A stretch of 64,000 nt of DNA from CAZHOV01 sp964534315 (GTDB taxonomy: Bacteria; Bacteroidota; Bacteroidia; Chitinophagales; Saprospiraceae): positions 7,166-71,165 of the forward strand of contig CAZHOV010000006.1 in the NCBI GenBank assembly GCA_964534315.1. Direction: 5' to 3'. This document shows positions 36,179 through 45,142 of this stretch, in pieces; position 1 is the stretch's first letter; every line of letters starts with the position of its first letter. The translations under genes were made by a program, and so were the position numbers. The notes below the pieces were generated by a model. That model made no database searches, was not told the DNA's origin, and saw nothing but the letters and a program-made list of their open reading frames with translations.

Positions 36179-36748
36179 ATGGTTAAAGGACGCGTATTAT
36201 TGAATCAGGAACCTTTTGGATTGGCTATTGACCGGTTGTGTCAGCAGCTGATAGAGCAGCATGGAGATTTTGAGGACACTTATTTCGTCGGGATTCAGCA
36301 AGGGGGCACACAGCTAACAAAAAGGCTTGTTGAAAAGTTAAAGATTATTACGGGATTGTCTGATATAACTTATGGCTTGTTGGATATCACCTTTTATCGG
36401 GACGATTTTAGGACCAGAGCAAAACCATTGATCGCTAGTGAAACTACCATCGACTTTCAGGTTGAAAATAAAACCGTTATTTTAATTGATGACGTGCTTT
36501 ATACCGGACGCACTATACAGGCATCGCTGACAGCGATACAGCATTATGGCCGGCCTAAAAAGGTAGAATTATTGGCTATGGTTGACCGTAGGTTCAACAG
36601 ACATTTGCCGATTCAGCCAGACTATTTCGGGATAACTGTCGATGCGGTAGATGAGGCCTATGTAAAAGTTGAGTGGTTGGAAAAAGACGAAGTGGATCGT
36701 ATCCTTATTTTTCCCAATAAAGAATCGAAACAAACCGTTGAAATGTAG
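36179..36748 (+). CDS. pyrR: PyrR-type uracil phosphoribosyltransferase / pyr regulator
   Basis: A 189-residue phosphoribosyltransferase. The PRPP-binding motif VILIDDVLYTGRTIQASL is exact for the PyrR family, and GIQQGGTQLTKRL plus ITYGLLDITFYRDDF give the N-terminal hood region. Family members bind pyr mRNA to control attenuation and/or convert uracil to UMP. I see no clear PyrR-type anti-antiterminator stem in the 67-base leader, so an RNA-binding role is not supported locally. The ATG at 36179 is used instead of an upstream TTG. pyrB follows 40 bases downstream, consistent with a small pyrimidine unit. Confidence 0.93.
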   Translation: MVKGRVLLNQEPFGLAIDRLCQQLIEQHGDFEDTYFVGIQQGGTQLTKRLVEKLKIITGLSDITYGLLDITFYRDDFRTRAKPLIASETTIDFQVENKTVILIDDVLYTGRTIQASLTAIQHYGRPKKVELLAMVDRRFNRHLPIQPDYFGITVDAVDEAYVKVEWLEKDEVDRILIFPNKESKQTVEM

Positions 36749-36788
36749 TGAAAAAGAAAATCTACTAAATTATATCACAACGAATTAA

Positions 36789-37718
36789 ATGACTTCTGCG
36801 CAGCTTAGCACCAAGCATTTATTGGGAATTAAAGATTTATCGGAAGGAGATATCCGGCTGATTTTTGATACCGCTGATAATTTTAAAGAAGTGTTGGGCC
36901 GGCCTATTAAAAAAGTACCGTCCCTGAGAGACGTTACCATTGCCAATCTATTCTTTGAAAATTCTACCCGTACCCGAATCTCTTTTGAACTAGCAGAAAA
37001 AAGACTTTCTGCCGATGTCGTAAATTTTTCAGCCTCTTCTTCTTCTGTAAAAAAAGGAGAAACCCTGCTAGATACCGTCAATAACATCCTTTCCATGAAA
37101 GTAGATATGGTGGTGATGCGGCATCCTGCCCAAGGTGCTCCGGCTTATTTGGCCGATAAAATTGACGCTATTATAGTCAATGCAGGAGACGGAACGCACG
37201 AACACCCGACTCAAGCGTTACTTGACGCCTATTCTCTCAAACTACGCTTTGGCTCGCTCAGTGATCTTAAAGTTGCTATTATTGGCGATATCATGCATTC
37301 ACGCGTAGCTCTTAGTAATGTATTTTGTTTGAAAAAGCTGGGGGCAAGTGTAACTGTTTGCGGTCCTCCTACACTGATTCCTCCCTTTATCCAGAATATG
37401 GGAGTCCATGTCTCCTACAATTTACACGAAACACTCGATTGGTGCGATGTGGCCAATGTACTCAGGATTCAACTAGAGCGCCAGAATATCAAATACGTGC
37501 CTTCTCTAAGAGAATATTCACTCTACTATGGTATTAATCAAGATCTATTGAAAAAATTTGATAAGGAGATCGTTATCATGCATCCCGGGCCGATCAATAG
37601 AGGGGTGGAAATTACCAGCCAGGTAGCTGATTCCAAACACTCGATCATACTCCAACAAGTCGAAAATGGAGTGGCAATCCGGATGGCCGTACTGTTTTTA
37701 TTAGCTGCAAAAAGATAA
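36789..37718 (+). CDS. pyrB: Aspartate carbamoyltransferase catalytic chain
   Basis: First committed step of pyrimidine synthesis: carbamoyl phosphate plus aspartate gives N-carbamoyl-aspartate. The 309 residues carry the carbamoyl-phosphate motif FFENSTRTRISFELAEKRL, the 80s loop region (SSSSVKKGETLLDTVNNI), RHPAQGAPAYLA, HPTQALLDAYSLK, the Asp-site DVANVLRIQLERQ and MHPGPINRGVEI. No pyrI is present. In Pseudomonas-like enzymes the catalytic chain assembles with an inactive dihydroorotase; a metal-less homologue lies at 4971-6254, not adjacent. Confidence 0.97.
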   Translation: MTSAQLSTKHLLGIKDLSEGDIRLIFDTADNFKEVLGRPIKKVPSLRDVTIANLFFENSTRTRISFELAEKRLSADVVNFSASSSSVKKGETLLDTVNNILSMKVDMVVMRHPAQGAPAYLADKIDAIIVNAGDGTHEHPTQALLDAYSLKLRFGSLSDLKVAIIGDIMHSRVALSNVFCLKKLGASVTVCGPPTLIPPFIQNMGVHVSYNLHETLDWCDVANVLRIQLERQNIKYVPSLREYSLYYGINQDLLKKFDKEIVIMHPGPINRGVEITSQVADSKHSIILQQVENGVAIRMAVLFLLAAKR

Positions 37719-37834
37719 TAATTAGTCAACAACTATTTAAAGATATTTTTTTGGCTTTACTACAATTAAATAAAAAAGTATATTCTCCTTCATCGCGTTT
37801 TTTCGTTATATTGTGAAACAAAATATTTAATATA

Positions 37835-40800
37835 ATGAAATTATATAAAAATATTCTTCTACTTACTTTCCTTTTTTTCTTTACGCTTCCAGCTACCTAT
37901 TCGCAGGGATGCGCCCAACTTATTGCCGAAAATAAAAATATTAACGGCACCCAAGTACTCCGGACAATTACCCAAACACTGGTCGTAAGAGGAACCTACC
38001 GCTACAGTATTCAGCTATTACTTGATGACAGGGGGGTAATGGCTCGTGTGTTTTCTAAAGATGGAGTCGACCTCAATCAGGGAGATGAAATCATCTTTCT
38101 GGATAACAACCAACGGAAAAAGATTTATCGTTTTGTTGAAATAGGGGAGTTAGACCGGCAAGGGAATATCCCTGTCTACTCCAATGTACTCAAACTTGAT
38201 CTCAATGCAATAGATTGGTTTAATAGCTCCAACATTAATACCATTTATATCAAAAATAATATCAGTAATAAGATTCGGAAATTCTCTATCAATCCAATGC
38301 GTCAAAAGGAGTTTAAAAAGTTGGCTGCTTGTTTCAACCAAAGTACTCAACGAGAAGGTGTAAATGATGTCGCTATTGAGGGAAATGAATTAACACCTAA
38401 ATCAAATGTTGCCGCTTCAGGTAAATCCTCCGGTTCCAATATTTCAGGTGCAGAAAATGCCAACGATCCGGAAATTACGGATCTTAGAGAGGAACTGAAT
38501 CAAACGAAAATTTCCTTGCGAAGACAAATTGAGGAAGAAAAGGCAGGAGCCGAATCGATCAAAAAACAACTGCAGGAAGAAGTTATGCTGGCCAGGGAAA
38601 ATGCAGAAGCCAAAAAAGCTGAATATGCGCAGGAAGTGTTGGAAGCCCGAAAAAAGTCAAGTGAAGAGATATCCAAGACACAGCAAGAGTTAGCTCTTCG
38701 TGTTCAGGAAGCTCGTCAAAAGGCCGATACGGAAATTGAGCGCATCCAGTTAGACGTCATCGAAACAAAAGAAAAGGCAAATAAAGAAATCGAAAATGCC
38801 CGCCTGGAATCTGCTCAAGCCGTTGCTGATGCCCGTCAGAAGGCTTCTGATGAGATAACTGCCATTAAAGAAAGATTGGAAGTAGCTAAACTGGAATATG
38901 CCGATGAGATAGCTTCAGCTCGCGAAAGCGCCCAGATAGAGCTCGAAACCATCCGCTCTGAAACCGAGCAAGTCATCAAACAAGCCCGATTAAAAGCTTC
39001 TGAGGAAAGAGAAAAAACTGCTGAAGACGTCGTTCAGGCTAAAAAAACAGCTTCTCAGCAAATCTTCCAAGTACAAGAAGAAACGGCAGAGAAAGTAGCC
39101 CAAATACGTGAAAATGCCGTTCTGGAAAAGCAAAAATATGCTATTGAAGTGGCTGAAGCCAAACGCAAAGCACAAGAGGAGAAAGCCCTCATCATGGAGA
39201 ACAGCGCCGCCGAAATCGCCGACATTAAAGAAAATGTTGCTAAAGAAAAGGAAACGGCAGCACTCGAAGTGGCAGAGACCAAAAAGAAAGCAGCCGAAGA
39301 AATAAGCAAAACCCGCCAGGCAGTAGCATCTGAAAAAGAAAAAGCGTTCGGAGAAATAGAATCGACCAAGAAAATGTCTGCAGAAGAGATTGCAGAAGCG
39401 AAAGCCCAAGCGGCAGCCGAAAAGAAAAAATCAGCAGAAGAAGTACTGGCAGCCAAAGAGCGTGCTGCACAAACTATTGAAGAAATTAATCAGGAAGAAA
39501 TCCAAAAAGTTCAGGAAGCTAAAAAACGAGCGGAAGAAGAAAAGCGACTGATCGCTGAAGAGGTAGCCGCAGCCAAAGAGCGCGCTTCCCAGGAAATTGC
39601 CCGAATCCAGAAGGAGGTTCAACAAGCCCTTGAAGAAGCAAAGACAAACGAAAAAACGGTTAAACAACAAACGGCTGAAGAAGTCATGGCTGCGAAAGAA
39701 CGAGCCAATCAGGAAATTTCAAAAGCCCAGGAAGAAGCAACACTGACGGTCACTGAAGCAAGAAAAAATGCAGATAACGCGAAAGGAAAATACGCTAGTG
39801 ACGTAGCTTCCGCCCAACAAACTGCGGAAGAACGATTAAAAGCCATCCAAGAAGAAGTGGCTAACGAAATCGAAGCGGCTAAGGCAAAGGAAAACGAACT
39901 AAAGCAAATGTCAGCCGAAGAAATTATGGCTGCCAAAGAAAAGGCTGCCGCCGAATTGACTCGTATCCGCGAGGAAACAGCACGTTCCATCGCCACCGCA
40001 AAAGAAAAAGCTGCTCTGGCCGATCAGGAATCTGCCAATCAAGTGGCCGAAGCTAAACGGAAAGCTGCTGAAAACATCGCCAAAATAAGATCGGATGAGG
40101 CCGAACAAGTGCGGCTGGCCAAAGAAAATGCCGCCGCCGAAAAGCAAAAAACCGCGGGCGAAGTGGCTCAGGCAAGAGAACGTGGAGCTGAAGAAATAAA
40201 AGCGATTAAAGAACAGACGGCTACCGAAGTACAACTTGCACGTGAAGCTGCCACCAAAGCTAAAGAAGAATCGGCACTCCAAGTGCTTGAAGTAAAAAAG
40301 CAATCAGCCGAAACCATCGCCCTGGCACAGGAAGAAGCTGCTAAGGAAGTCGCTCAAATCAAAGAACAAGCAGCCGAAGCAATTGCCCAGGCAAACACCG
40401 AACTAGAACTTAAACTCGTAGAACTTTCTAAGCAAAAGGAAAAAGCCCAGCAAGAAAATGATGCCGAAATTGCCGCCGAACGGGAGAAAGCCAATGCCGA
40501 AATTAATGCCGCCAGAGAAGATGCCGCGCTAAAGAAAAAGCAATATGCTCAAGAGGCGGAAGATGCGCGGAAAAAGGCGCAGGAAGAAATCGCTCAATCT
40601 CAAAAGCAATCATCTGACGCTATCTATGAAGCCAAACGACAAGCGAAAGATGAAATCACCAAAGTGAAAGAAGATGCTGCCGCTCAAATTGCAGCAGCTC
40701 AACAACAAATCAAAACAGCTCAGCAAAATGCCGCCAAATACCAGGAAGAAGCAAATGTCGCCAAACAAAATATGGAAAGCGCTAAACAACAAGAACTGGA

Positions 40801-40990
40801 AGCTCAACAGAAATTAACAGAGATCCAGTCGCAACTCAATGAAGTGCAAACTAATCTCAATCAAAAACAACAAAAAGTTACGGAATCGGACCAAAAATTG
40901 AAAGAATTACAAACAAAAATAAAGGAAGCGGAGTTACGATTAAAAGCCTTAGAAGAAGAGTATCAAAAGAAAAAAGTAAACGATAACTAA
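37835..40990 (+). CDS. Exported protein with 40-residue hendecad coiled-coil repeat
   Basis: A 1051-residue protein, not a recognised family. A signal peptide (1-23, ending ATYSQ) is followed by a globular domain of about 140 residues (QLIAENKNINGTQVL, RGTYRYSIQLLLDDRGVMARVF) and a Ser/Asn-rich linker (170-212). An Ala/Glu/Lys coiled coil then runs to the C-terminus. From residue 265 the coil follows a unit of the form AEEVxAAKERAxxEIxxIxEE. Units start at 265, 287, 327, 356, 396, 436, 476, 505, 534, 574, 614, 654, 694, 734, 774, 814 and 836. The spacings are 40 (=7+3x11), 29 (=7+2x11) and 22 (=2x11). The last ~150 residues shift to ordinary heptads. It would form a very long, nearly straight rod in the periplasm or on the surface. 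Function unknown. Confidence 0.8.
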   Translation: MKLYKNILLLTFLFFFTLPATYSQGCAQLIAENKNINGTQVLRTITQTLVVRGTYRYSIQLLLDDRGVMARVFSKDGVDLNQGDEIIFLDNNQRKKIYRFVEIGELDRQGNIPVYSNVLKLDLNAIDWFNSSNINTIYIKNNISNKIRKFSINPMRQKEFKKLAACFNQSTQREGVNDVAIEGNELTPKSNVAASGKSSGSNISGAENANDPEITDLREELNQTKISLRRQIEEEKAGAESIKKQLQEEVMLARENAEAKKAEYAQEVLEARKKSSEEISKTQQELALRVQEARQKADTEIERIQLDVIETKEKANKEIENARLESAQAVADARQKASDEITAIKERLEVAKLEYADEIASARESAQIELETIRSETEQVIKQARLKASEEREKTAEDVVQAKKTASQQIFQVQEETAEKVAQIRENAVLEKQKYAIEVAEAKRKAQEEKALIMENSAAEIADIKENVAKEKETAALEVAETKKKAAEEISKTRQAVASEKEKAFGEIESTKKMSAEEIAEAKAQAAAEKKKSAEEVLAAKERAAQTIEEINQEEIQKVQEAKKRAEEEKRLIAEEVAAAKERASQEIARIQKEVQQALEEAKTNEKTVKQQTAEEVMAAKERANQEISKAQEEATLTVTEARKNADNAKGKYASDVASAQQTAEERLKAIQEEVANEIEAAKAKENELKQMSAEEIMAAKEKAAAELTRIREETARSIATAKEKAALADQESANQVAEAKRKAAENIAKIRSDEAEQVRLAKENAAAEKQKTAGEVAQARERGAEEIKAIKEQTATEVQLAREAATKAKEESALQVLEVKKQSAETIALAQEEAAKEVAQIKEQAAEAIAQANTELELKLVELSKQKEKAQQENDAEIAAEREKANAEINAAREDAALKKKQYAQEAEDARKKAQEEIAQSQKQSSDAIYEAKRQAKDEITKVKEDAAAQIAAAQQQIKTAQQNAAKYQEEANVAKQNMESAKQQELEAQQKLTEIQSQLNEVQTNLNQKQQKVTESDQKLKELQTKIKEAELRLKALEEEYQKKKVNDN

Positions 40991-41040
40991 TTCGTTTAAT
41001 CCAAAATTAGCCTGATTTTCTGATTAAAACCGTGTTCGAA

Positions 41041-42549
41041 ATGAATTTACCTCATGCATTAAAGCTTATCGGCTTTTTGCTCTTGTTTTTTCCAAATGTA
41101 TTACTAGCCGACAATGGCTACGAAATAAAAGTTAAAATTGAGAACTTCGATCAGAAAGAAATCTTTCTGGGGCATTATCTGATGGATAAACAATACATCA
41201 ACGATACTGCCCGGCTGGAAAGTAATGGTTATTTTACGTTCTCCGGGGATAAAGCCCTGGCCGGAGGCGTTTATCTGGTCGTGTTACCTCCCGATAACAA
41301 ATTCTTTCAAATCCTAGTCAATCCCGACGAACAGCATTTTACTCTTACTACCTCTATGGAAGACCTTGTCAATAAACTGGACGTCAAAGGTTCGGCAGAT
41401 AATGAGCGGTTTTTTGATTATTTAAGGTTCCTTAATGAGAAAAGACCGGAATCCGATAACATCAGAAAACAAATAAAGGAAGCAGAAGGAGATGAGGGGG
41501 CCCGGAAAAAACTTGAAAAACAACTGGATAAAGTGAATGAAAGCGTTACGGCGTATCAGAATGATATTCTTGAGAAACATCCTGAATCCCTCACTGCCCT
41601 GATCATTAAGTCAACCAAGGAGCCTCCGATTCCCGAGTTTGAAGGAACTAAAGAAGAAATTCAAACACAAAAATGGCTGTACTACCGGGAACATTATTTT
41701 GACTACCTTGACCTGAGTGATCCCCGTATCCTGAGAAGTCCGGTGCTTTTTAATCGGGTGACTACCTTTATCAATAAGCTCACCGTTCAGCATCCTGATT
41801 CTATATCCATGGCCGTAGACCGGGTGTTAGAAGCAATGAAAACTAGTGACGAAACCTTCAAATACTACCTGGTTCATTTTCTTAATGAATATGCCGGCTC
41901 TAAAATTGTCGGCATGGATGCCGTATATGTCCATCTGGTTGAAAAATACTACATGACCGGAATGGCAACCTGGACTGAAGAGGAGCAATTGCAAAAGATT
42001 ATCGACAACGCCAAAACACTTAAACCAATACTTATTGGTAAAACAGCACCTGACCTCAATATGCAATTGCTTGACCTGGAAGGTACTATCCTGGCCAAAG
42101 AGAACGAAAATGAGTATAAACGATTTAAAACAAAAGGATTTGTTCCTCTGCATGAAGTGCGTGCGCCCTACATTGTACTTGTCTTTTGGGCTCCCGATTG
42201 CGGGCATTGTAAAAAATCAATGCCAAAGCTAGGAGAATTTTATGAAGAGTTTAAAGACAAAGGGGTGGAAGTATATGCCGTATGTTCCAAAACATACAAA
42301 GACATGCCTGCATGTGCCGAGTTTTTAAAAGAGCGAAATCTGACAGGCTGGATAAATGCCGTTGATCCATTCTTTAAAACAAAATTTAAAACCATTTACG
42401 ATATTCGTACAACACCACAAGTCTTTGTATTGGACGATGAGAAAGAAATACTAATTAAGCGTATCGGTATCGATCAATTGAAAGAGGTGATGAATGATAT
42501 GATCAAGCGAGAAGAAGCTAATGATGGTTCAGAAAAATCTAAACCTTAA
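41041..42549 (+). CDS. DUF5106/TlpA-type thiol-disulphide oxidoreductase (second copy)
   Basis: A 502-residue paralogue of the protein at 8044-9465, with the same order of parts: signal peptide (ending VLLADNGY), beta-rich DUF4369-like region, charged helical DUF5106-like middle (shared blocks PPIPEFEGTKEEI and YLDLSDPRILRSP), and a C-terminal thioredoxin domain. The active site is DCGHCKKS, with cysteines at about 387 and 390. Compared with the first copy it has a longer insert before the thioredoxin domain (about 340-375). The ATG at 41041 is preferred to a GTG three codons earlier. It lies 2 bases upstream of the asparaginase-like gene, so the two are co-transcribed. Confidence 0.88.
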   Translation: MNLPHALKLIGFLLLFFPNVLLADNGYEIKVKIENFDQKEIFLGHYLMDKQYINDTARLESNGYFTFSGDKALAGGVYLVVLPPDNKFFQILVNPDEQHFTLTTSMEDLVNKLDVKGSADNERFFDYLRFLNEKRPESDNIRKQIKEAEGDEGARKKLEKQLDKVNESVTAYQNDILEKHPESLTALIIKSTKEPPIPEFEGTKEEIQTQKWLYYREHYFDYLDLSDPRILRSPVLFNRVTTFINKLTVQHPDSISMAVDRVLEAMKTSDETFKYYLVHFLNEYAGSKIVGMDAVYVHLVEKYYMTGMATWTEEEQLQKIIDNAKTLKPILIGKTAPDLNMQLLDLEGTILAKENENEYKRFKTKGFVPLHEVRAPYIVLVFWAPDCGHCKKSMPKLGEFYEEFKDKGVEVYAVCSKTYKDMPACAEFLKERNLTGWINAVDPFFKTKFKTIYDIRTTPQVFVLDDEKEILIKRIGIDQLKEVMNDMIKREEANDGSEKSKP

Positions 42550-42551
42550 GG

Positions 42552-43052
42552 ATGATTCAGGTATTTGTCACCGGAGGCACTTTCGACAAGGATTACAATT
42601 ACATTACGGGAAAACTGTATTTTAAGGATACCCACCTCAAACAAATGTTTGATCGCGGAAGGTGTACCCTTGATATCGATGTCAAAACACTTATGATGGT
42701 CGATAGTCTGGATATGAACGAAGCAGACAGAGACATTATCGTTCATAACTGTAAAAAATCGAGTTCCAGCCGAATACTGATCACTCACGGTACCGATAGA
42801 ATGGTGGAAACAGCTACCTACCTTGCCGAAGCCAACCTTAAAGATAAAACAATTGTACTGACGGGAGCGATGGTTCCCTACGCTTTTGGTACCTCCTCAG
42901 ACGGATTCTTTAATCTAGGGTCTGCCCTCGCTTTTGTTCAAACCCTGCCACAAGGTATTTATATCGTCATGAATGGTCGATATTTTAATTGGAATGACGT
43001 AAAGAAAAATTCAAAAACCGGTAATTTCGAAGAATTAGATATTCCGGTATGA
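42552..43052 (+). CDS. Asparaginase N-terminal-domain protein
   Basis: A 166-residue protein equal to the N-terminal domain of L-asparaginases; full enzymes have about 330 residues. The two active-site threonine motifs are visible, FVTGGTFDK near the start and ITHGTDRM, as is the LTGAMVPYAFGTSSDG strand. The C-terminal domain that helps build the active site across subunits is missing, but the open frame ends cleanly (FEELDIPV) before a small membrane-protein gene. There is no frameshift remnant downstream, so it looks like a stable one-domain form. Hydrolytic activity is uncertain. Confidence 0.85.
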   Translation: MIQVFVTGGTFDKDYNYITGKLYFKDTHLKQMFDRGRCTLDIDVKTLMMVDSLDMNEADRDIIVHNCKKSSSSRILITHGTDRMVETATYLAEANLKDKTIVLTGAMVPYAFGTSSDGFFNLGSALAFVQTLPQGIYIVMNGRYFNWNDVKKNSKTGNFEELDIPV

Positions 43053-43070
43053 CTTTAATTGACTTTATTA

Positions 43071-43295
43071 ATGGATTATTTGGGCTTAGTTTTAGAACTT
43101 TTATTTCTTGCACTTGGGGTTTATGTCTATCTTTTTGCTCTTGGAAAAATAAAATTTAAAGATCCGACAACTGCCCAAAAAGCAGAGCAATTCAGGCTTC
43201 AAAATAAGGGGTGGATGCGAATTTTATCTATTGCTCTTATTGCAATTATGGCACTGGAAATAAGTATTCATTTCTATCAATTATTTTCTTCATGA
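43071..43295 (+). CDS. Small membrane protein
   Basis: A 74-residue protein with two membrane segments (about 3-24 and 52-70) around a Lys/Gln-rich cytoplasmic loop (KIKFKDPTTAQKAEQFRLQ). The ATG at 43071 is chosen over a TTG 12 bases upstream. It follows the asparaginase-like gene by 18 bases, probably in the same transcript. I do not recognise the family. Confidence 0.7.
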   Translation: MDYLGLVLELLFLALGVYVYLFALGKIKFKDPTTAQKAEQFRLQNKGWMRILSIALIAIMALEISIHFYQLFSS

Positions 43296-43519
43296 TTTAT
43301 TCCCTATCTTCAGCATTCTTTCAGGTATAAGAATTTATCTGATAGGTTACAATATATATGAGATTAAATCTATTTAGGATTGCTTATATTTTCTTATTAT
43401 TGCAATTCAGAAACAATACTATTTGACTTTTTGGGAGTTTACATTAATAGATTATTGAAGATGTGACTCCTATGCATGTGTATTATTTATAATGAGTGAA
43501 ATGTTCAATTTATAGTCTT

Positions 43520-45142
43520 ATGAAAAAAGCTTTATTCATTCACCTGGTTTTTTCCTTCTTTTGCATCACGTTATTCGGTCAAACCCGTGTCGCTGAAAAA
43601 GAGTTTTACGATTCTTCAACCGTAAGAGAAATCCGAATCAATTTTGAACAAGATAATTGGAACGACTTGCTTGACTCCATGCGCTTATATGGGGATGAAA
43701 TGCTGCTGGCCAAAATTAAGATCGATGAAGAAGAATTCGAAAATGCTGGTGTTAGATACCGGAAAAGCAGATCTTTCTCCGTAGGAAAGAAACGAAATCC
43801 CTTCCATATCGAATTAGATTTCGTAGACCGGGGACAGAATTATCAGGGGTTTAAAACGGTTATTCTTTCCACTGCCCTCCGAGATCCAAGTATGGTCCGG
43901 GAAGTCATGGGCTTCGAAATAGCCCGCAAATATATGTACGCTCCCAGAGCAAATTATGCAAGACTCTACATCAACGATAAATACTATGGCCTCATGATAA
44001 ATGTTCAGGCTGTAGATGAGGTATTCTTAGAACAAAATTTCGGATCTTTCGAAAATACTTTTGTCAAAAGTGATCCTCCAAAAGATGAAAAAGTGCCACA
44101 AGGTTGCAGAAGTGATGTCTACGCCTCACTCCAAAAAGATAATACGCTCTCTTGCCTGATGAATAATTTCGAATTGCTCTCAGATCACGGTTGGAGAGAA
44201 CTGTATGAATTAACTGAAAGATTAGCTGATGACTCAGAATCTATCAATGAAGTAATCAATGTAGATCGCGTACTTTGGATGCACGCATTTAATAATATGC
44301 TTGTCAATCTCAGCAGTTATTCAGGGCAATATTCGCCAAACTACTTTTTGTACAAGGATGAGTTTGGAAAATTTAATCCGATAGTCTATGATCTCAACCT
44401 AAGTTTTGGTAGCTATAAAAATATTGGCCAAGGCTCTGACCTTGACCTAAAAGAGCTTCAACAATTAGATCCCTTACTCCATGCCGATAACCCGTCAAGG
44501 CCGCTAATCAGTAAGCTACTCGCTAATGAAAAATACCGAAAAATCTATATTTCTCACCTAAAAACAATTCTTTACGAAGTATTTGAAAGCGGTTGGTATG
44601 AAAAAAGAGCAAAAGAATTGCAACGTCTGATCACTGTACCTTTTTACAATGATCAAAATAAAGATTACACTTCCGGCGAGTTCAATAGAAGCCTAACAGA
44701 AACAATTGGAACAAAGAGTAAAATTCCGGGTATCGTGGAGTTAATGAGTAAGCGAATTAAGTTTTTAAAGAAACACCCTGAAATATTGGTATTGCCGCCG
44801 AATGTGGTCGATCTGAACGTGTATAGTCGTGAACAATATGGGTTAAAAAATATCGATCAATTTAAGATTACGGCTAAAGTAGACAGACTACCTAACAGAG
44901 TTTGGTTATTCTACCGATTTTCTCCTGACGCCCCCTACATGGAGGTAGCCATGATGGACGACGGGAAACATAATGACGGTGAAGAAGGTGATTACGTGTT
45001 TGGTGCAATTATTGATCCTAAAGGTAAATCTAGCTCGATCGAATACTATATATTTTCGGAAAATAGTAAATCAGTAGATTTCGATCCGCCAAATTATATG
45101 TTTTCCCCCCATAAATCAGATTTAAAGGAATTGAATGAATAA
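43520..45142 (+). CDS. CotH-type secreted protein kinase (first of tandem pair)
   Basis: A 540-residue exported protein of the CotH kinase family, which phosphorylates proteins outside the cytoplasm (known from spore-coat CotH in Bacillus). A signal peptide (about 1-22, ending LFGQT) is followed by the family entry VREIRINFEQDNWNDLL, then YARLYINDKYYGLMINVQAVDEVFLEQNF, VLWMHAFNNMLVNLSSYSG and NPIVYDLNLSFGSY, whose Asp is in the expected metal site. A C-terminal Ig-like beta region (about 440-535) binds no recognised ligand. The ATG at 43520 is used instead of a GTG 24 bases upstream. It overlaps the next CotH gene by 8 bases. Confidence 0.88.
   Translation: MKKALFIHLVFSFFCITLFGQTRVAEKEFYDSSTVREIRINFEQDNWNDLLDSMRLYGDEMLLAKIKIDEEEFENAGVRYRKSRSFSVGKKRNPFHIELDFVDRGQNYQGFKTVILSTALRDPSMVREVMGFEIARKYMYAPRANYARLYINDKYYGLMINVQAVDEVFLEQNFGSFENTFVKSDPPKDEKVPQGCRSDVYASLQKDNTLSCLMNNFELLSDHGWRELYELTERLADDSESINEVINVDRVLWMHAFNNMLVNLSSYSGQYSPNYFLYKDEFGKFNPIVYDLNLSFGSYKNIGQGSDLDLKELQQLDPLLHADNPSRPLISKLLANEKYRKIYISHLKTILYEVFESGWYEKRAKELQRLITVPFYNDQNKDYTSGEFNRSLTETIGTKSKIPGIVELMSKRIKFLKKHPEILVLPPNVVDLNVYSREQYGLKNIDQFKITAKVDRLPNRVWLFYRFSPDAPYMEVAMMDDGKHNDGEEGDYVFGAIIDPKGKSSSIEYYIFSENSKSVDFDPPNYMFSPHKSDLKELNE

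Noticed and set aside
38990..40807. Several long antisense open frames rich in Phe/Leu/Ser opposite the coiled-coil gene
   Set aside because: They arise because the coding strand is rich in GAA, GCC and AAA codons and so lacks stops in the other frames; they lack family motifs and good starts.
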